Shown: positions 16,488 through 25,307, counted from the stretch's first letter. The stretch: 64,000 bases of DNA from Kribbella kalugense (GCF_004365875.1 NZ_SODF01000001.1:930001-994000); one strand, 5' to 3'. The notes: generated from the sequence alone by a model not told the origin. Numbers and translations are program-made.

Positions 16488-18821
16488 TCAGTGGATCGTT
16501 AGCGCGATCTTTGGTGGTGCAGAGACCTCTGGCGGCCTGCCGGCCTCGGCGCGGACCTCGAGCGAACCATGCGGTGTCGGCACCGATGCCTGGGCCCACT
16601 CGAGGCCGCCGAGCTGCGGAGCGACCGTGACTGCGGTCATTCCAGGTGCTGTTGGCCGGACGCCGAGCAGCGTCGCGACGTAGTGGTACAGCGGGTGCGC
16701 ACCCCACGCGTGACAGTCGCTGCGAGTCGGTTCGGGGTGCTCGATCACGGTACGCAAGCCCTGGTCCAGCAGGCCGAACCAGAGTCCGAGCCGGTCGAGC
16801 AGTACGTCGGTCCGCCCGATCCGGTGCAGTGCCTCGAACAGGTAGTGGTCGAAGTACACGGTGGTCCGCTCCAGCGGCTCCTGGAGCATCGCCCTGACCG
16901 CCGTCTCGCCGTACTTCGCTCCGGCGAGTAGCGCCAGCGATTGCGCGTGTTCGCTGAACGCGGTGTGCCCGAGGTCATCGGCGTACAGCCTGCGGTCGGT
17001 GTCGTAGAAGTTCTCGTCGGTGGCTTGAACGAGGCTGTCGGCCAGCTGCGAGTATCCGGCGTCCGGTTCGCCCAACCATGACTCCAGCTCGGCGACTTGC
17101 CGTGCGACCAGAGCCAGCTGTAGTTGCAGTACGGCGCTCACGCCGCGCCCTGGGCCGGGCCAGTCAGGGTGTACTTCGCCGTCCTGGACGATCCCGGGTG
17201 GTGTGCCGGCGTCCCAGCCGGGCACCCAGTCGGTGAAGTTCCAGCCGTGCAGGGCGTGGAAGATCCCGTGGTCGTCGACGGTACGGCGGTGTGCGTCGAG
17301 GGCCGCGCGGACTCCCGGCATGAGTTCGGTGACGAAGGCCAGATCACCGCGCCACAACGCGAAGTCGTGCACCATCGCCACCCACCACAGCGTGAACGGC
17401 GGGATGGGGGAGGCCTGCCGGGCCGGCGTACGGGACTGGACCAATCCGTTGGCGTCCTGGCTGTGGGCGAAAGCACGCAATGCCTGCCGGGCGAGGGCGT
17501 CGTCGCCGGTGGTGGCGTAGGCGACCAGGCATTGCAGGCGGGTGTCGCCGGCGTACTGAAGCTGCTCGTAGTACGGGCAGTCCATGGTCGTCTCGTGGCT
17601 GCACATTTGCAGCGTCCGGAATGCGAGTACGCCGACCTCCGCGAGCCGCGGGTCGCTGGCGGTGAAGTGGCTGCGGTCCTCGTACGGATAGTGGGTCTCA
17701 CGGAACCGGAGGCCGGTGATCGTCAACGGTTCGGCCGCGGTGGTGACGAGAACCTCGACGTACCGGCCGGACTGCCACCACAGGGTGCTGTGGCACTCGC
17801 GGCCGCCGCCGGCGATGAAGAGGTCACCAATGCCGTCTTCCTCGAGCCCTGGCCGACCGAACAGCTTGCCCTCGACAACATCACGATGTCCCTTACCTGC
17901 TTCAGGATCCGTCTCGTACAGCGACTCCTGCCAATGCAGTCGTACTTCGGCATCGCGGCCGCCCTCGAGGTCGAGGAAGGGGTACGCGCAGACGTACTCG
18001 TCGAGATCGATCAGCACGCACCGACAGGTCCCGGGCGGCACCACCAGCGCCGTACCGCCGAGGAGTTGTTGCCAGTCACCGGCCTCATCGTCCAGATGGT
18101 CCGCCGGATCGACGACACGATCGTGGGTCGGCTCTCCTGCCGGATGCTCGGCGACATGGCGGACACGGGAGCCTTCGGCCCACCGCTGCGCCGGTGCAGG
18201 CAAGCGAGCCGGCACCAGCAACCGCCCTTCGGTGCCCGACCTGCTTGATCGGGCGAGGTCGCCCCTCGCAGCCGGCGACCAGTCGAGGGTGTCCTCGCCG
18301 GTCTGCCAACCCCACGGATACGTCCGGCCGTCGCTGACGTGCCTGGCTCCGCAGCCGTACCCGTCGCCTTTCGGCCGGCGGCCGTGGCCAGGCAGTGCGG
18401 CCGCCTGCCAGTCCGCCGTACCGGTGCTGAGCTCTTCGGCTGCGAGGAGAAAGGTAGGGCCGTCGCCAAGACTCAACTGCGCCAGCGGTGCGTCGTCCCC
18501 GAGGCTCCACACGCGGGCAGCAAGCCAGTGCCCGCCGGCCGGCAACCGCAGCCGGTAGCTCTCGAACGCCCAGTGCCCGACCTCGCCCCGAGAAGGACCG
18601 CGGCCGAGGAGGTCGCCGTCGAGCCACAGTTCGTACCGCTCGTCGGCGGACACGTGGACCACGACCTCAGCCACCTGGGCGCACTCGACCCGCAACCGGA
18701 AGCCAACCACGTCGCCGTACTCCGTCGCCCGGATCCAGCGCGCCGGCCAGTCGGCTTGTCCTGCGAACGGGTCGTCTTCGAGCTGCACCTGCTGAACGTC
18801 AGCGGTCATCGACACAGTCAA
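16488..18821 (-). CDS. Alpha-L-rhamnosidase-type glycoside hydrolase (GH78-like)
   Basis: A 777-residue protein with the GH78 layout. N-terminal beta-sandwich modules (WPARWIRATEYGDVVGFRLR, YELWLDGDLLGRGPSRGE) precede an alpha/alpha-six-barrel. Its landmark segments are MDCPYYEQLQYAGDTRLQ, RTPARQASPIPPFTLWW, HGWNFTDWVPGWD and, near the end, SDCHAWGAHPLYHYVATLLG, followed by the C-terminal beta domain (MTAVTVAPQLGGLEWAQ). Such enzymes remove terminal L-rhamnose from glycans or glycosides. There is no signal peptide, so it likely acts on imported substrates. The start may be at 18821 or 4 codons later (ATG 18809). Confidence 0.85.
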   Translation of the reverse strand: MTVSMTADVQQVQLEDDPFAGQADWPARWIRATEYGDVVGFRLRVECAQVAEVVVHVSADERYELWLDGDLLGRGPSRGEVGHWAFESYRLRLPAGGHWLAARVWSLGDDAPLAQLSLGDGPTFLLAAEELSTGTADWQAAALPGHGRRPKGDGYGCGARHVSDGRTYPWGWQTGEDTLDWSPAARGDLARSSRSGTEGRLLVPARLPAPAQRWAEGSRVRHVAEHPAGEPTHDRVVDPADHLDDEAGDWQQLLGGTALVVPPGTCRCVLIDLDEYVCAYPFLDLEGGRDAEVRLHWQESLYETDPEAGKGHRDVVEGKLFGRPGLEEDGIGDLFIAGGGRECHSTLWWQSGRYVEVLVTTAAEPLTITGLRFRETHYPYEDRSHFTASDPRLAEVGVLAFRTLQMCSHETTMDCPYYEQLQYAGDTRLQCLVAYATTGDDALARQALRAFAHSQDANGLVQSRTPARQASPIPPFTLWWVAMVHDFALWRGDLAFVTELMPGVRAALDAHRRTVDDHGIFHALHGWNFTDWVPGWDAGTPPGIVQDGEVHPDWPGPGRGVSAVLQLQLALVARQVAELESWLGEPDAGYSQLADSLVQATDENFYDTDRRLYADDLGHTAFSEHAQSLALLAGAKYGETAVRAMLQEPLERTTVYFDHYLFEALHRIGRTDVLLDRLGLWFGLLDQGLRTVIEHPEPTRSDCHAWGAHPLYHYVATLLGVRPTAPGMTAVTVAPQLGGLEWAQASVPTPHGSLEVRAEAGRPPEVSAPPKIALTIH

Positions 18822-18935
18822 TGCGCGTTCGCGGCTTCCGTCCAGGCGACACGACCGTACTCACCCTCGGTCGAGGGAGGCGGTTCACTCCGGCGGGGGA
18901 GGGCTCGGGGGTGGTGTGGAGGCAAGCATGGACGC

Positions 18936-19466
18936 ATGACGATGGCGAGGACTCCGGTCGCTGACAAGCTTGAGCAGCGGCCGGTGCCGCGATGGGCGAA
19001 GCGTCTGGCACACGTGATCCCGTTGCTGGTGCTGCCCTCCGGTCTGTGGCGCTGGGCCGTCGCGTTTGGCTTCCCCATGGGCATGGTGAACAGCGCGGGG
19101 GAGCTCGAGCTCGTGCGGGGCTGGCCGGCGGTCTACGTCGCCTTCATCAGCCTCCTATCAGAGGCTGTCGCGCTGACCGCCTTCGGACTGGTCCGCCCGC
19201 TGGGAGAGGAGGTCCCGCGGTGGCTGCCGTTCTTCGGCGGCCGCACGGTTCGTCCGAAGGCGGTCATCGTTGCGGCCACAGCCGGTTCGGTGGCGCTGAT
19301 GTTGATCTGGACGGTGGGGTTCTGGGAGGTCTGGACAACTGGTCGGCCAGGCCCGATGGGCAGCTCGTTCTGGGCGGCCGTCTTCACGGCCTGCTACGCA
19401 CCGCTGAATCTCTGGGGTCCGGCCCTACTCACGCTGACGTGGGCCTATTGGCGCCGCAGCCAGTGA
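18936..19466 (+). CDS. Four-helix integral membrane protein, unknown function
   Basis: A 176-residue protein with about four transmembrane segments: HVIPLLVLPSGLWRWAVAFG, VYVAFISLLSEAVALTAFGL, AVIVAATAGSVALMLIWTVG and AAVFTACYAPLNLWGPALLT. The pattern, with conserved W/P/L at helix starts, is that of small uncharacterised actinobacterial membrane proteins. No catalytic motif is seen. ATG at 18936 is preferred because the coding character (basic tail then helix 1) begins there, although the frame is open further upstream. It is divergent from the rhamnosidase gene. Confidence 0.75.
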   Translation: MTMARTPVADKLEQRPVPRWAKRLAHVIPLLVLPSGLWRWAVAFGFPMGMVNSAGELELVRGWPAVYVAFISLLSEAVALTAFGLVRPLGEEVPRWLPFFGGRTVRPKAVIVAATAGSVALMLIWTVGFWEVWTTGRPGPMGSSFWAAVFTACYAPLNLWGPALLTLTWAYWRRSQ

Positions 19467-19593
19467 ATTCGATGGCCGGATTCGGCCAGTAGCGGACGGA
19501 AAGTTGTTGGCGCGGGCAAGGTGCGTGTGGACTGCGATGGGGTATGCCAGATCCGAGAAGCCGTACCAACAACATCAAGAAGAGGGCAGAGTG

Positions 19594-20370
19594 ATGCTCG
19601 ATCCCGTCGTCGACAAAGGTCAGCTGACCGAGACCGACCGCTTCATCTTCGAGTCGTGGGGCTACTTCCTGATTCCCAACGTCTTGACCAAGGACGAGGC
19701 CGCCGAGGCGTACGACGTTTCGCAGCGCCTGCACCAGAGCCGGGATCGCGAGTTCGGGCAGATCGGCCGGACCTACGAGAGCGAGCCGGTGCTGGAGCGG
19801 CTCATCGACCATCCCGACGTACTGCCGAAGGTGCAGGGTCTGCTCGGCGACCGGTTCGTACTGCAGGCCGGCTGGAACACCATGCAACCGGCGCACGCGG
19901 GGAACGGCGGTTGGCACCAGGACGGCTCGTCCGCCTTCGACTTCAAGGAGCTGGGATACCCGGTTCCGCTGATTCAGCTCCGGGTGTCGTACCTGCTCAC
20001 CGACCAGACTGTGCCGGGCATGGGCAACATGGAGCTGATTCCTGGCAGCCACCGCTCACGCGTCCCGCTCCCCGATTCGATCCGCAAGAACAAGGGCGAC
20101 ATCGCGATCGGCCATGTCATCTGCGCCGAGGCCGGGTCCGCTCTGGTGTTTCACAACGGCGTCTGGCATCGGACCTTCCGCCACGACGGCGACTACGACC
20201 GCTTCACTACGCACTACGTCTACAGCCCACCGTGGGTCCGCCCGGCTGACCGCCTCAGCAACGACCCCGAGTTCCTCGAGCGCACCACGCCCCTGCGTCG
20301 CGCACTGATGGGGGAGTTCGCACGGCCGGATGCCCCGTTCGGCGCCAACTACGAGCCGCTGCCGATCTGA
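19594..20370 (+). CDS. Phytanoyl-CoA dioxygenase (PhyH) family protein
   Basis: A 258-residue non-haem Fe(II)/2-oxoglutarate dioxygenase. The HxD metal motif is H108-Q-D110 in GGWHQDGSS; the distal His is H187 or H192 in FHNGVWHRTFRHD, and the following Arg (R193/R196) would bind 2-oxoglutarate. The core MGNMELIPGSHRSR is typical of the family, which hydroxylates lipids, natural products or nucleosides. ATG 19594 follows AGAGGG by 7 nt; the upstream in-frame Met residues lack a ribosome site. It ends at a strong bidirectional hairpin. Confidence 0.87.
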   Translation: MLDPVVDKGQLTETDRFIFESWGYFLIPNVLTKDEAAEAYDVSQRLHQSRDREFGQIGRTYESEPVLERLIDHPDVLPKVQGLLGDRFVLQAGWNTMQPAHAGNGGWHQDGSSAFDFKELGYPVPLIQLRVSYLLTDQTVPGMGNMELIPGSHRSRVPLPDSIRKNKGDIAIGHVICAEAGSALVFHNGVWHRTFRHDGDYDRFTTHYVYSPPWVRPADRLSNDPEFLERTTPLRRALMGEFARPDAPFGANYEPLPI

Positions 20371-20377
20371 CGCATGC

Positions 20378-20410
20378 GCACCGGCCTCCGTTGAATTCGG
20401 AGGCCGGTGC
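20378..20410. terminator. Strong bidirectional terminator
   Basis: A perfect 13-bp stem (GCACCGGCCTCCG at 20378-20390 with its complement at 20398-20410) closes a 7-nt AT-rich loop, between convergent genes ending at 20370 (+) and 20419 (-). Confidence 0.85.
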
Positions 20411-20418
20411 TTCGCGCG

Positions 20419-21024
20419 TCAGCCGCAGTGCTGGGACTTCTCGTCGTCCGACATGGCGGCCGTCTTCGCCGTGATCTGGCCGGCCGCGTCCTTCACCGGC
20501 CCGGTCGCGTCGAAGTCCTGGTACCAGATGTAGTGGTCGTAGTACTTGTCGGGGAAGTGCATCTCGTACTGACCGTGCACCTTCTCCATCTCGGTACTGC
20601 GCTCGATCCAGCCCTTCTCGCCGGCCGGTACGTCGACGTTGCTGTCCTGACCGAACGTGCTGGACGTCTCCCAGGTGTGTGAGTACGACGTTTCGATCGA
20701 CACCTTGAACACCTCGGAGAAGCCGTACTCCGCGGACAGCGAGACGCCGAAGCTGTTCGACTCGCCGGTCGTCTCGGACCACTTGATCGTGCTGCGTTGC
20801 GGCGTACCCGTGCAGTTGTAATAGGTGTCGCCGACCTGGTGCACGTCGCCGCGGAACGTCTCCGGCGCACCGGACGGATGGAAGACACAGGTATCGGTGC
20901 CGTTGTTGCATTTGTCGAGCAGTTCGCGACCGGTCGGTCCGTCGGCGAACGCGGGGGCAGTGGTGGTGAGGCCGGTGGTCGCGAGTACTGCGATTCCGGC
21001 GAAAGCGGCAAGACGTTTCGGCAT
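20419..21024 (-). CDS. Small secreted protein, pore-former-like strand pattern
   Basis: A 201-residue precursor. The signal peptide MPKRLAAFAGIAVLATTGLT ends near AFA-DG (about residue 29). The mature part has four Cys (in LLDKCNN, DTCVFH, YYNCTG and a C-terminal QHCG). The middle region alternates polar and hydrophobic residues with many Ser/Thr (SFGVSLSAEYGFSEVFKVSI then ETSYSHTWETSSTFGQD), a pattern seen in beta-hairpin pore-forming toxins of the aerolysin/ETX-MTX2 class. I cannot confirm homology. ATG 21024 chosen for the signal peptide. It lies 47 bp downstream of the crystallin-like secreted gene, probably in the same transcript. Confidence 0.7.
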   Translation of the reverse strand: MPKRLAAFAGIAVLATTGLTTTAPAFADGPTGRELLDKCNNGTDTCVFHPSGAPETFRGDVHQVGDTYYNCTGTPQRSTIKWSETTGESNSFGVSLSAEYGFSEVFKVSIETSYSHTWETSSTFGQDSNVDVPAGEKGWIERSTEMEKVHGQYEMHFPDKYYDHYIWYQDFDATGPVKDAAGQITAKTAAMSDDEKSQHCG

Positions 21025-21071
21025 AACGGCATTCCTCACGTGAATAGTGCTGGTTTGGGATCTCGACGTAC

Positions 21072-21638
21072 TCAGCTGAAGCCGACCGACTTGGTGCGGT
21101 CGTCCATCATCGAGCCGACCCACGCGGTGTTCTGCGTGAACGGTCCGTCGCGGTCGCCGGTCAGATCCGGCTCGGGGTAGAGCCAGATCTTGCAGTTCGC
21201 CCACGGCTGCACGGAGCTGATCCGATCGGCCCAGCCGTCGATCGTGTTCGTCTGGTAGTTGATGACTCCGTCCGAGCCGTCGCAGAGCCCGGCGCCGACC
21301 ACGGTCCAGCTCGCACCGCCGAAGTCACGGTCGTCGAAGAACGTGCCCTGGATGACCTCGCCGTCCGCCGTCAGATCGGCGCGGCTTATCGACCGGTCCA
21401 GCGTGGCGCGCTGCGCGGCGTCCGGCACACCGGCCGGCGCGGTGGTGATCCGGCCGTGGGTGGCGTCGCTGATCGCGGCGGTGAAGGTGCCGAAGCAGTC
21501 GATCTTGCCGGTCTTCAGGTTTTGGACGCAGTGGTTCGCCGGTGGTGCGGCGGCGTGGGCGGCAGGACTCACGCAAAGCGTTCCGCCCAGGGTCAGCGCG
21601 GTAAGTCCGGCGGCCGCGGAAAGGGTCCTCACGGTCAT
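21072..21638 (-). CDS. Secreted beta/gamma-crystallin-like protein
   Basis: A 188-residue precursor. The signal peptide MTVRTLSAAAGLTALTLGGT has a cleavage site near AHAAA. The C-terminal 90 residues contain a Greek-key crystallin-type repeat: TFFDDRDFGGASWTVVG, then a C-rich segment (GLCDGSDGVINYQ), DRISSVQPWANCKIWLY and a second strand set ending TKSVGFS. Secreted bacterial crystallin-fold proteins include Ca2+-binding and peptidase-inhibitor types. The N-terminal 60 residues hold two Cys (NHCVQNLKTGKIDCFG) that probably pair. Start ATG 21638, with GAGGG just upstream. Confidence 0.75.
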   Translation of the reverse strand: MTVRTLSAAAGLTALTLGGTLCVSPAAHAAAPPANHCVQNLKTGKIDCFGTFTAAISDATHGRITTAPAGVPDAAQRATLDRSISRADLTADGEVIQGTFFDDRDFGGASWTVVGAGLCDGSDGVINYQTNTIDGWADRISSVQPWANCKIWLYPEPDLTGDRDGPFTQNTAWVGSMMDDRTKSVGFS

Positions 21639-21942
21639 TTCCCTCATCTCCCGGAATGACGTTCGAATCGTTCGATGACAATTCGAAACCCTAGCGAGAG
21701 CGTTCTCACGCGGCAATGGGTCGAGTCTATTGTTGCAATTGCCGGTAGAACGTTTGGGATCACGAATCCCTTGTACAGCAGGCGGAAACCGTGTGCCGAA
21801 AGTCGGCGATGTGGGCACTTCGCAAGCTGCTTGCAACTCCGTTGTGACCAGGCTGATATGTTGCGCAAAACTGGCCGCTATCAATTGTGAATTTATCTAT
21901 GCTGACACTGGCGCCTGGTCGGTTGGCCGGGGCTGGATTGAT
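21639..21942. promoter_or_regulatory. AT-richer 304-bp gene-free region
   Basis: No credible coding frame is seen. The base composition is visibly lower in GC than its surroundings, notably 21840-21910. It precedes the two secreted-protein genes on the minus strand, so it should hold their promoter, but I could not place a convincing -35/-10 pair. Confidence 0.4.
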
Positions 21943-22530
21943 TCAGCCGCGCGTGCTCGGGGCGACCTCGCGCACCATCACGCAGTTGCCGAGGCCCTTG
22001 GGCCGGTCGTAGGTGAAGCCTTCGCGCTCGTACATCGCGCGGGTGCCGTTGTAGAGGAACGACGAGTTCTTCTTCCGGACCCCGCCGGTGTCGTGCGGGT
22101 ACCCCTCGACCCGGCCGCCGCCGGCCTGCGCGATCAACTCGACGGCTCCGCGCAACGCGATCGCCGCCAGCCCCTGACCGCGGAAGCTGCGCTCGACCAG
22201 GATGCAGGTGACCCGGTAGTCGGGCAGCCGCTCGGCAGTGGCGACGTACTCCTTGCGGTGCTGGATGTTGGGCAGCTCCTCAGGCGATCCGTACTCCGCC
22301 CACGCAACGGCCCGATCGCCGTCGTACACCAGCGCCGCATGCGCGATCCCGTCCGCCACCAGACGTTCCTTGAGCGCCCGATTCCCCTCCGCACTCTGCG
22401 CCTTCTCCGCACAGTCAGGATGAAAATGCGTACACCAGCAACTGGCGAACATCCCCTTGTTCCGCTCGACAAGCGCAGCAAAGTCCCCAAACGTCTCCAC
22501 CGTGAGCGCCTTGATCGCGAAGTCGGCCAT
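21943..22530 (-). CDS. GNAT-family N-acetyltransferase
   Basis: A 195-residue protein. The acetyl-CoA-binding motif A is V-x-R-S-F-R-G-Q-G-L-A (VERSFRGQGLAAIALRGAVE), preceded by the beta-strand YRVTCILV and followed by the C-terminal strand EREGFTYDRPKGLGNCVMVR. The N-terminal CxCxxFHPxC-like stretch (CWCTHFHPDC) near residue 31 is typical of a GNAT subgroup that I recall from actinomycetes. It transfers an acetyl group to an unknown amine. Confidence 0.85.
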   Translation of the reverse strand: MADFAIKALTVETFGDFAALVERNKGMFASCWCTHFHPDCAEKAQSAEGNRALKERLVADGIAHAALVYDGDRAVAWAEYGSPEELPNIQHRKEYVATAERLPDYRVTCILVERSFRGQGLAAIALRGAVELIAQAGGGRVEGYPHDTGGVRKKNSSFLYNGTRAMYEREGFTYDRPKGLGNCVMVREVAPSTRG

Positions 22531-22579
22531 ACCGGCAACGTACCCCCAATTCCGGACGTTCAGCTTCCGGTACGTGTGG

Positions 22580-23824
22580 TCAGTGGCTGGTGACGACGAG
22601 CGTCGGCGGGTTGTGAACCAGCCCCGGAAGCGCGTTCGTCTCGTACGGCTGCCGCAGTCCGGGCCGCCAGGCGAGGAGCCGAGTACGGGATCCCGCGTCG
22701 AGGGCGATCACCAACCAGTCACCACGGCCGGCGAAGGCCAGCCCGGGTTGCGACTTGGCGGGCAGTTCGATCCCCGGCACGATGTCCAGCCGGCCGGTGC
22801 CGAGTTGCATGATCGCGATATCCATGGGCGGGAGCGGATCGCCGTCGAAAGGTGAGTCGGTCGACGCTCGTTCGATCAGGAAGGCAACCTTCGTGCCGTC
22901 GGGGCTGACCACACCGCAGCAGGCGGGGCGTGGAAGCGGGGCTCCGAGGTTCTTCCCGCCGGCGATCAGCCGGCGGCGCAGCGTGCACGGTGACGCGTCG
23001 CCGTCACAGCCGCTGGTCCAGAAGACTTGGCCGGCGCCGGCCGCGAGCGGCGCCGCTTGCTCTTCGAGCTTGGTTTGTAACCGACCGGTGCGCGCATCGA
23101 CGAGCGCGAGCCAGGTCGGTGAGATTGCCGGATCGGGCTGCAGTTGCCCGACGATCGTTTCGCCCACGACGGCGGATGGAGAGAACCCGTGCGGCAGCCT
23201 CACCCGCGGCCCGCCGGCGATCGGAACGATCGTCCCGTAGGGGTTGTCGATGCCGCTGGCGAAGGAAGCGATCCAGACCCGATTGCCGTCCGTCAGCGGT
23301 GACTCGGTGGGACCGAGTGGGCGGATGACACTCACCCGGTGATCGTCGCTGATGCGCACCATTGCGTAGGGAGCCGTTTCGTTGCACGACTCGGTTGTCG
23401 CGTACGCCGTGATCGGATCGCCGGCCAGCACAGCGGCGTACTCGCCCGGACGGACGACTGCGTCAGGCAAGGTCGTCGCGCGGCCGCTGTCGAAGTCGAC
23501 GAGTCGCAGCCGGTCTCCGCCGAGCAGCACCTGGATCCCGGTGTGTTCCGCGGGTGGCGCAGCCGACACGATAGGCAGCAGCGTGACCGCCCCACACGCG
23601 CCAGGCGCCGTCGGCCAGGCCCTCGCCGTCCGACCGTCCGGGATCGCGTTGATCACCTCCGACGGGGTGGGGCTCGGCACCGCCTGATGGGGCGGACCAT
23701 CCGTCGAGACACGGACAACGATCAGGGTCAGCACCGCTGCCAGGACCAGAACCCATCCGGCCCTTCGGCGGCCACGCCTCGAAGCCTTCCCGACCTCGAG
23801 GACCTCATCCCGATCGTGCTCCAC
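22580..23824 (-). CDS. Membrane-anchored beta-propeller-like protein
   Basis: A 414-residue protein. A short basic cytoplasmic tail (GKASRRGRRRAG) and a single transmembrane helix (WVLVLAAVLTLIVVRV, about 24-40) precede an extracytoplasmic domain with repeated V/I-rich strands and D-G turns (LVDFDSGRATTLPDAVVRPG, VSPDGTKVAFLIERA, LAFAGRGDWLVIAL). That pattern fits a WD40/TolB-like propeller. Three Cys pairs suggest disulfides. Several actinomycete relatives sit with sigma-factor genes, but none is here; function unknown. Confidence 0.7.
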   Translation of the reverse strand: MEHDRDEVLEVGKASRRGRRRAGWVLVLAAVLTLIVVRVSTDGPPHQAVPSPTPSEVINAIPDGRTARAWPTAPGACGAVTLLPIVSAAPPAEHTGIQVLLGGDRLRLVDFDSGRATTLPDAVVRPGEYAAVLAGDPITAYATTESCNETAPYAMVRISDDHRVSVIRPLGPTESPLTDGNRVWIASFASGIDNPYGTIVPIAGGPRVRLPHGFSPSAVVGETIVGQLQPDPAISPTWLALVDARTGRLQTKLEEQAAPLAAGAGQVFWTSGCDGDASPCTLRRRLIAGGKNLGAPLPRPACCGVVSPDGTKVAFLIERASTDSPFDGDPLPPMDIAIMQLGTGRLDIVPGIELPAKSQPGLAFAGRGDWLVIALDAGSRTRLLAWRPGLRQPYETNALPGLVHNPPTLVVTSH

Positions 23825-23902
23825 ACCCCCATGAAATCACCGGCCGCGCCGCTCAGCTCCACGGTTCGTCCGGTGGATAGGGCCCCGGGGTCTCGAGCCG
23901 GC

Positions 23903-25114
23903 TCATGGCGTGGCTCGGAAGCCGTACGTTGCTCCGGTCAGGGCCTGGAACTCCGCGGTGGTGCCGCAGTCGAGGACCTTCGTGTTGACCGTCGATCCGT
24001 CGAGTACGACGGTGTGTACGGCGACGTTCGCGGCCGTGTGATTGGTTGCGACGTAGTTGTTGCTCCCCGACTTCACCAGGACGATCGTCGGGGTCGCTCC
24101 GGACGGCGTGATGTTCGCGGCCGGGACGTCGTAGGAGAAGTGATTGCCGACCACGGTGTTGCCGCTGCCGTTGAGTTGCACCAGCCCGAAGAGATCATCG
24201 AGTCCGTTGCTGAAGCCGGTCATCGCGGGGAACGATTCGGGGACCCGGAGGAAGTGGTTCGATCCGATCAGGTTGTTGTGGCAGGCGCCTTCGCACTGGA
24301 TCATCCCAGGATAGAAGGCGTGCAGGCGGTTCGCGCTGATCGTGTTGTTCGTGCTGTTCTTCAGGTGCACCGAGCTCTTGCCCCGGGGGAAGATGTTGTT
24401 CCCGGAGACGATCAGGCCGAAGTGGTTCTCGGCGTAGACCGAGAAGCCGACATAGCCGGCGCCGATCATGTTGTCGTTGACCATGCTGGCCTGCCCGGAG
24501 CCGACGAGCTCGATGCAGCTGCCGTTCTCGCAGATGAAGTTGCCTTGGATGTGCAGTGCGTCGGCGTCGGTGATCACGATCCCGCGCTCCAGATAGACGA
24601 TCCCCAGACCCCGGATCCGCAGCGAGTCGGTGGCGGTGGTCGACCGGATCCCGATCTTGCCGTTGAGGTAGCTGTTCTGGTTCGGCGTGAACGAGACGCC
24701 GTCCAGGCAGAAGTCGAGCAGTTCGATCGAGCTGAGCCGGGGGTCGCCGCTGCGGCTGATCAGGATGGCCTCGGCGTTCCCGTCGGTGTTCTCGACCCGG
24801 ATCCGGCTGCCGCCCGGCCAGATCTCGTGCCAACCGGAGGTGTCGCCGGCGTTGTACCGGATGCTCGAGGAGGTGAAGCCGTGTCCGGACCCCTTGATCT
24901 GCAGGTAGCTGATGTCGATGACGATCCGCGTCTTGAGCGAGTAGTCGCCCGGCGGGACGTAGATCACCGCTCCGGGCTTGGAGGCCTGCGTCGGCTGGTT
25001 CGTCTTGATGTCGGCGATGATGCTGTTCACGATCGCGCCGATGTCGGTGTACGCGGTGGTGGAGGGGCTTGCGGGGATGGTCCAGGTGGTGACGTCGTAG
25101 ATCGTCGAGGGCAT
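23903..25114 (-). CDS. GH91 inulin lyase-type enzyme (difructose-anhydride-forming family)
   Basis: A 403-residue right-handed parallel beta-helix protein. It closely follows the GH91 inulin fructotransferase pattern that I know: TIYDVTTWTIP, DIGAIVNSIIADIK, VIYVPPGDYSLKTRIVID, DPRLSSIELLDFCLDGVSFT, NSYLNGKIGI, AENHFGLIVSGNNIFPRG and a final KVLDCGT. GH91 enzymes cleave inulin by intramolecular transfer, giving difructose anhydride I or III; some hydrolyse DFA III. The region usually holding acidic catalytic residues reads GAGYVGFSVYAENHFG (219-233), where I expect another Asp and Glu. There is no signal peptide in this frame, but a Tat-signal ORF lies 22 nt upstream. ATG 25114 has AAGGGAAGAC before it. 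Confidence 0.85.
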   Translation of the reverse strand: MPSTIYDVTTWTIPASPSTTAYTDIGAIVNSIIADIKTNQPTQASKPGAVIYVPPGDYSLKTRIVIDISYLQIKGSGHGFTSSSIRYNAGDTSGWHEIWPGGSRIRVENTDGNAEAILISRSGDPRLSSIELLDFCLDGVSFTPNQNSYLNGKIGIRSTTATDSLRIRGLGIVYLERGIVITDADALHIQGNFICENGSCIELVGSGQASMVNDNMIGAGYVGFSVYAENHFGLIVSGNNIFPRGKSSVHLKNSTNNTISANRLHAFYPGMIQCEGACHNNLIGSNHFLRVPESFPAMTGFSNGLDDLFGLVQLNGSGNTVVGNHFSYDVPAANITPSGATPTIVLVKSGSNNYVATNHTAANVAVHTVVLDGSTVNTKVLDCGTTAEFQALTGATYGFRATP

Positions 25115-25136
25115 CGTCTTCCCTTTCCAGGTGTGG

Positions 25137-25307
25137 TCAGAGCACGCCGAGGAGCGTGTTGTGCGGTCGGGGCGCCGGGTCCGCGGCGACGGCCGCAGCC
25201 GCCGGCGTCCTCGGCAGCTGGAGGTAGCCCGCGGCGCTCACGGCGGCCGCGGCTGCCAGGAAAACCCGGCGCGACAGGCGCGCGTCCGGTGGGGTGGAGG
25301 AGTTCAC
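25137..25307 (-). CDS. Short Tat-signal ORF upstream of GH91
   Basis: A 56-residue product starting at GTG 25307, with AAGGAG 6 nt upstream. It contains a textbook twin-arginine signal: LSRRVFLAAAAAVSAAGYLQ, then A-rich AAAAV-AADPAPR. It ends with TGA 14 residues after the cleavage region, in a different frame from GH91, whose own ribosome site and ATG begin within 22 nt. Either it is a natural leader peptide, or a frameshift has cut the export signal off the GH91 enzyme. Intact GH91 enzymes normally carry their own signal peptide. Confidence 0.65.
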   Translation of the reverse strand: MNSSTPPDARLSRRVFLAAAAAVSAAGYLQLPRTPAAAAVAADPAPRPHNTLLGVL

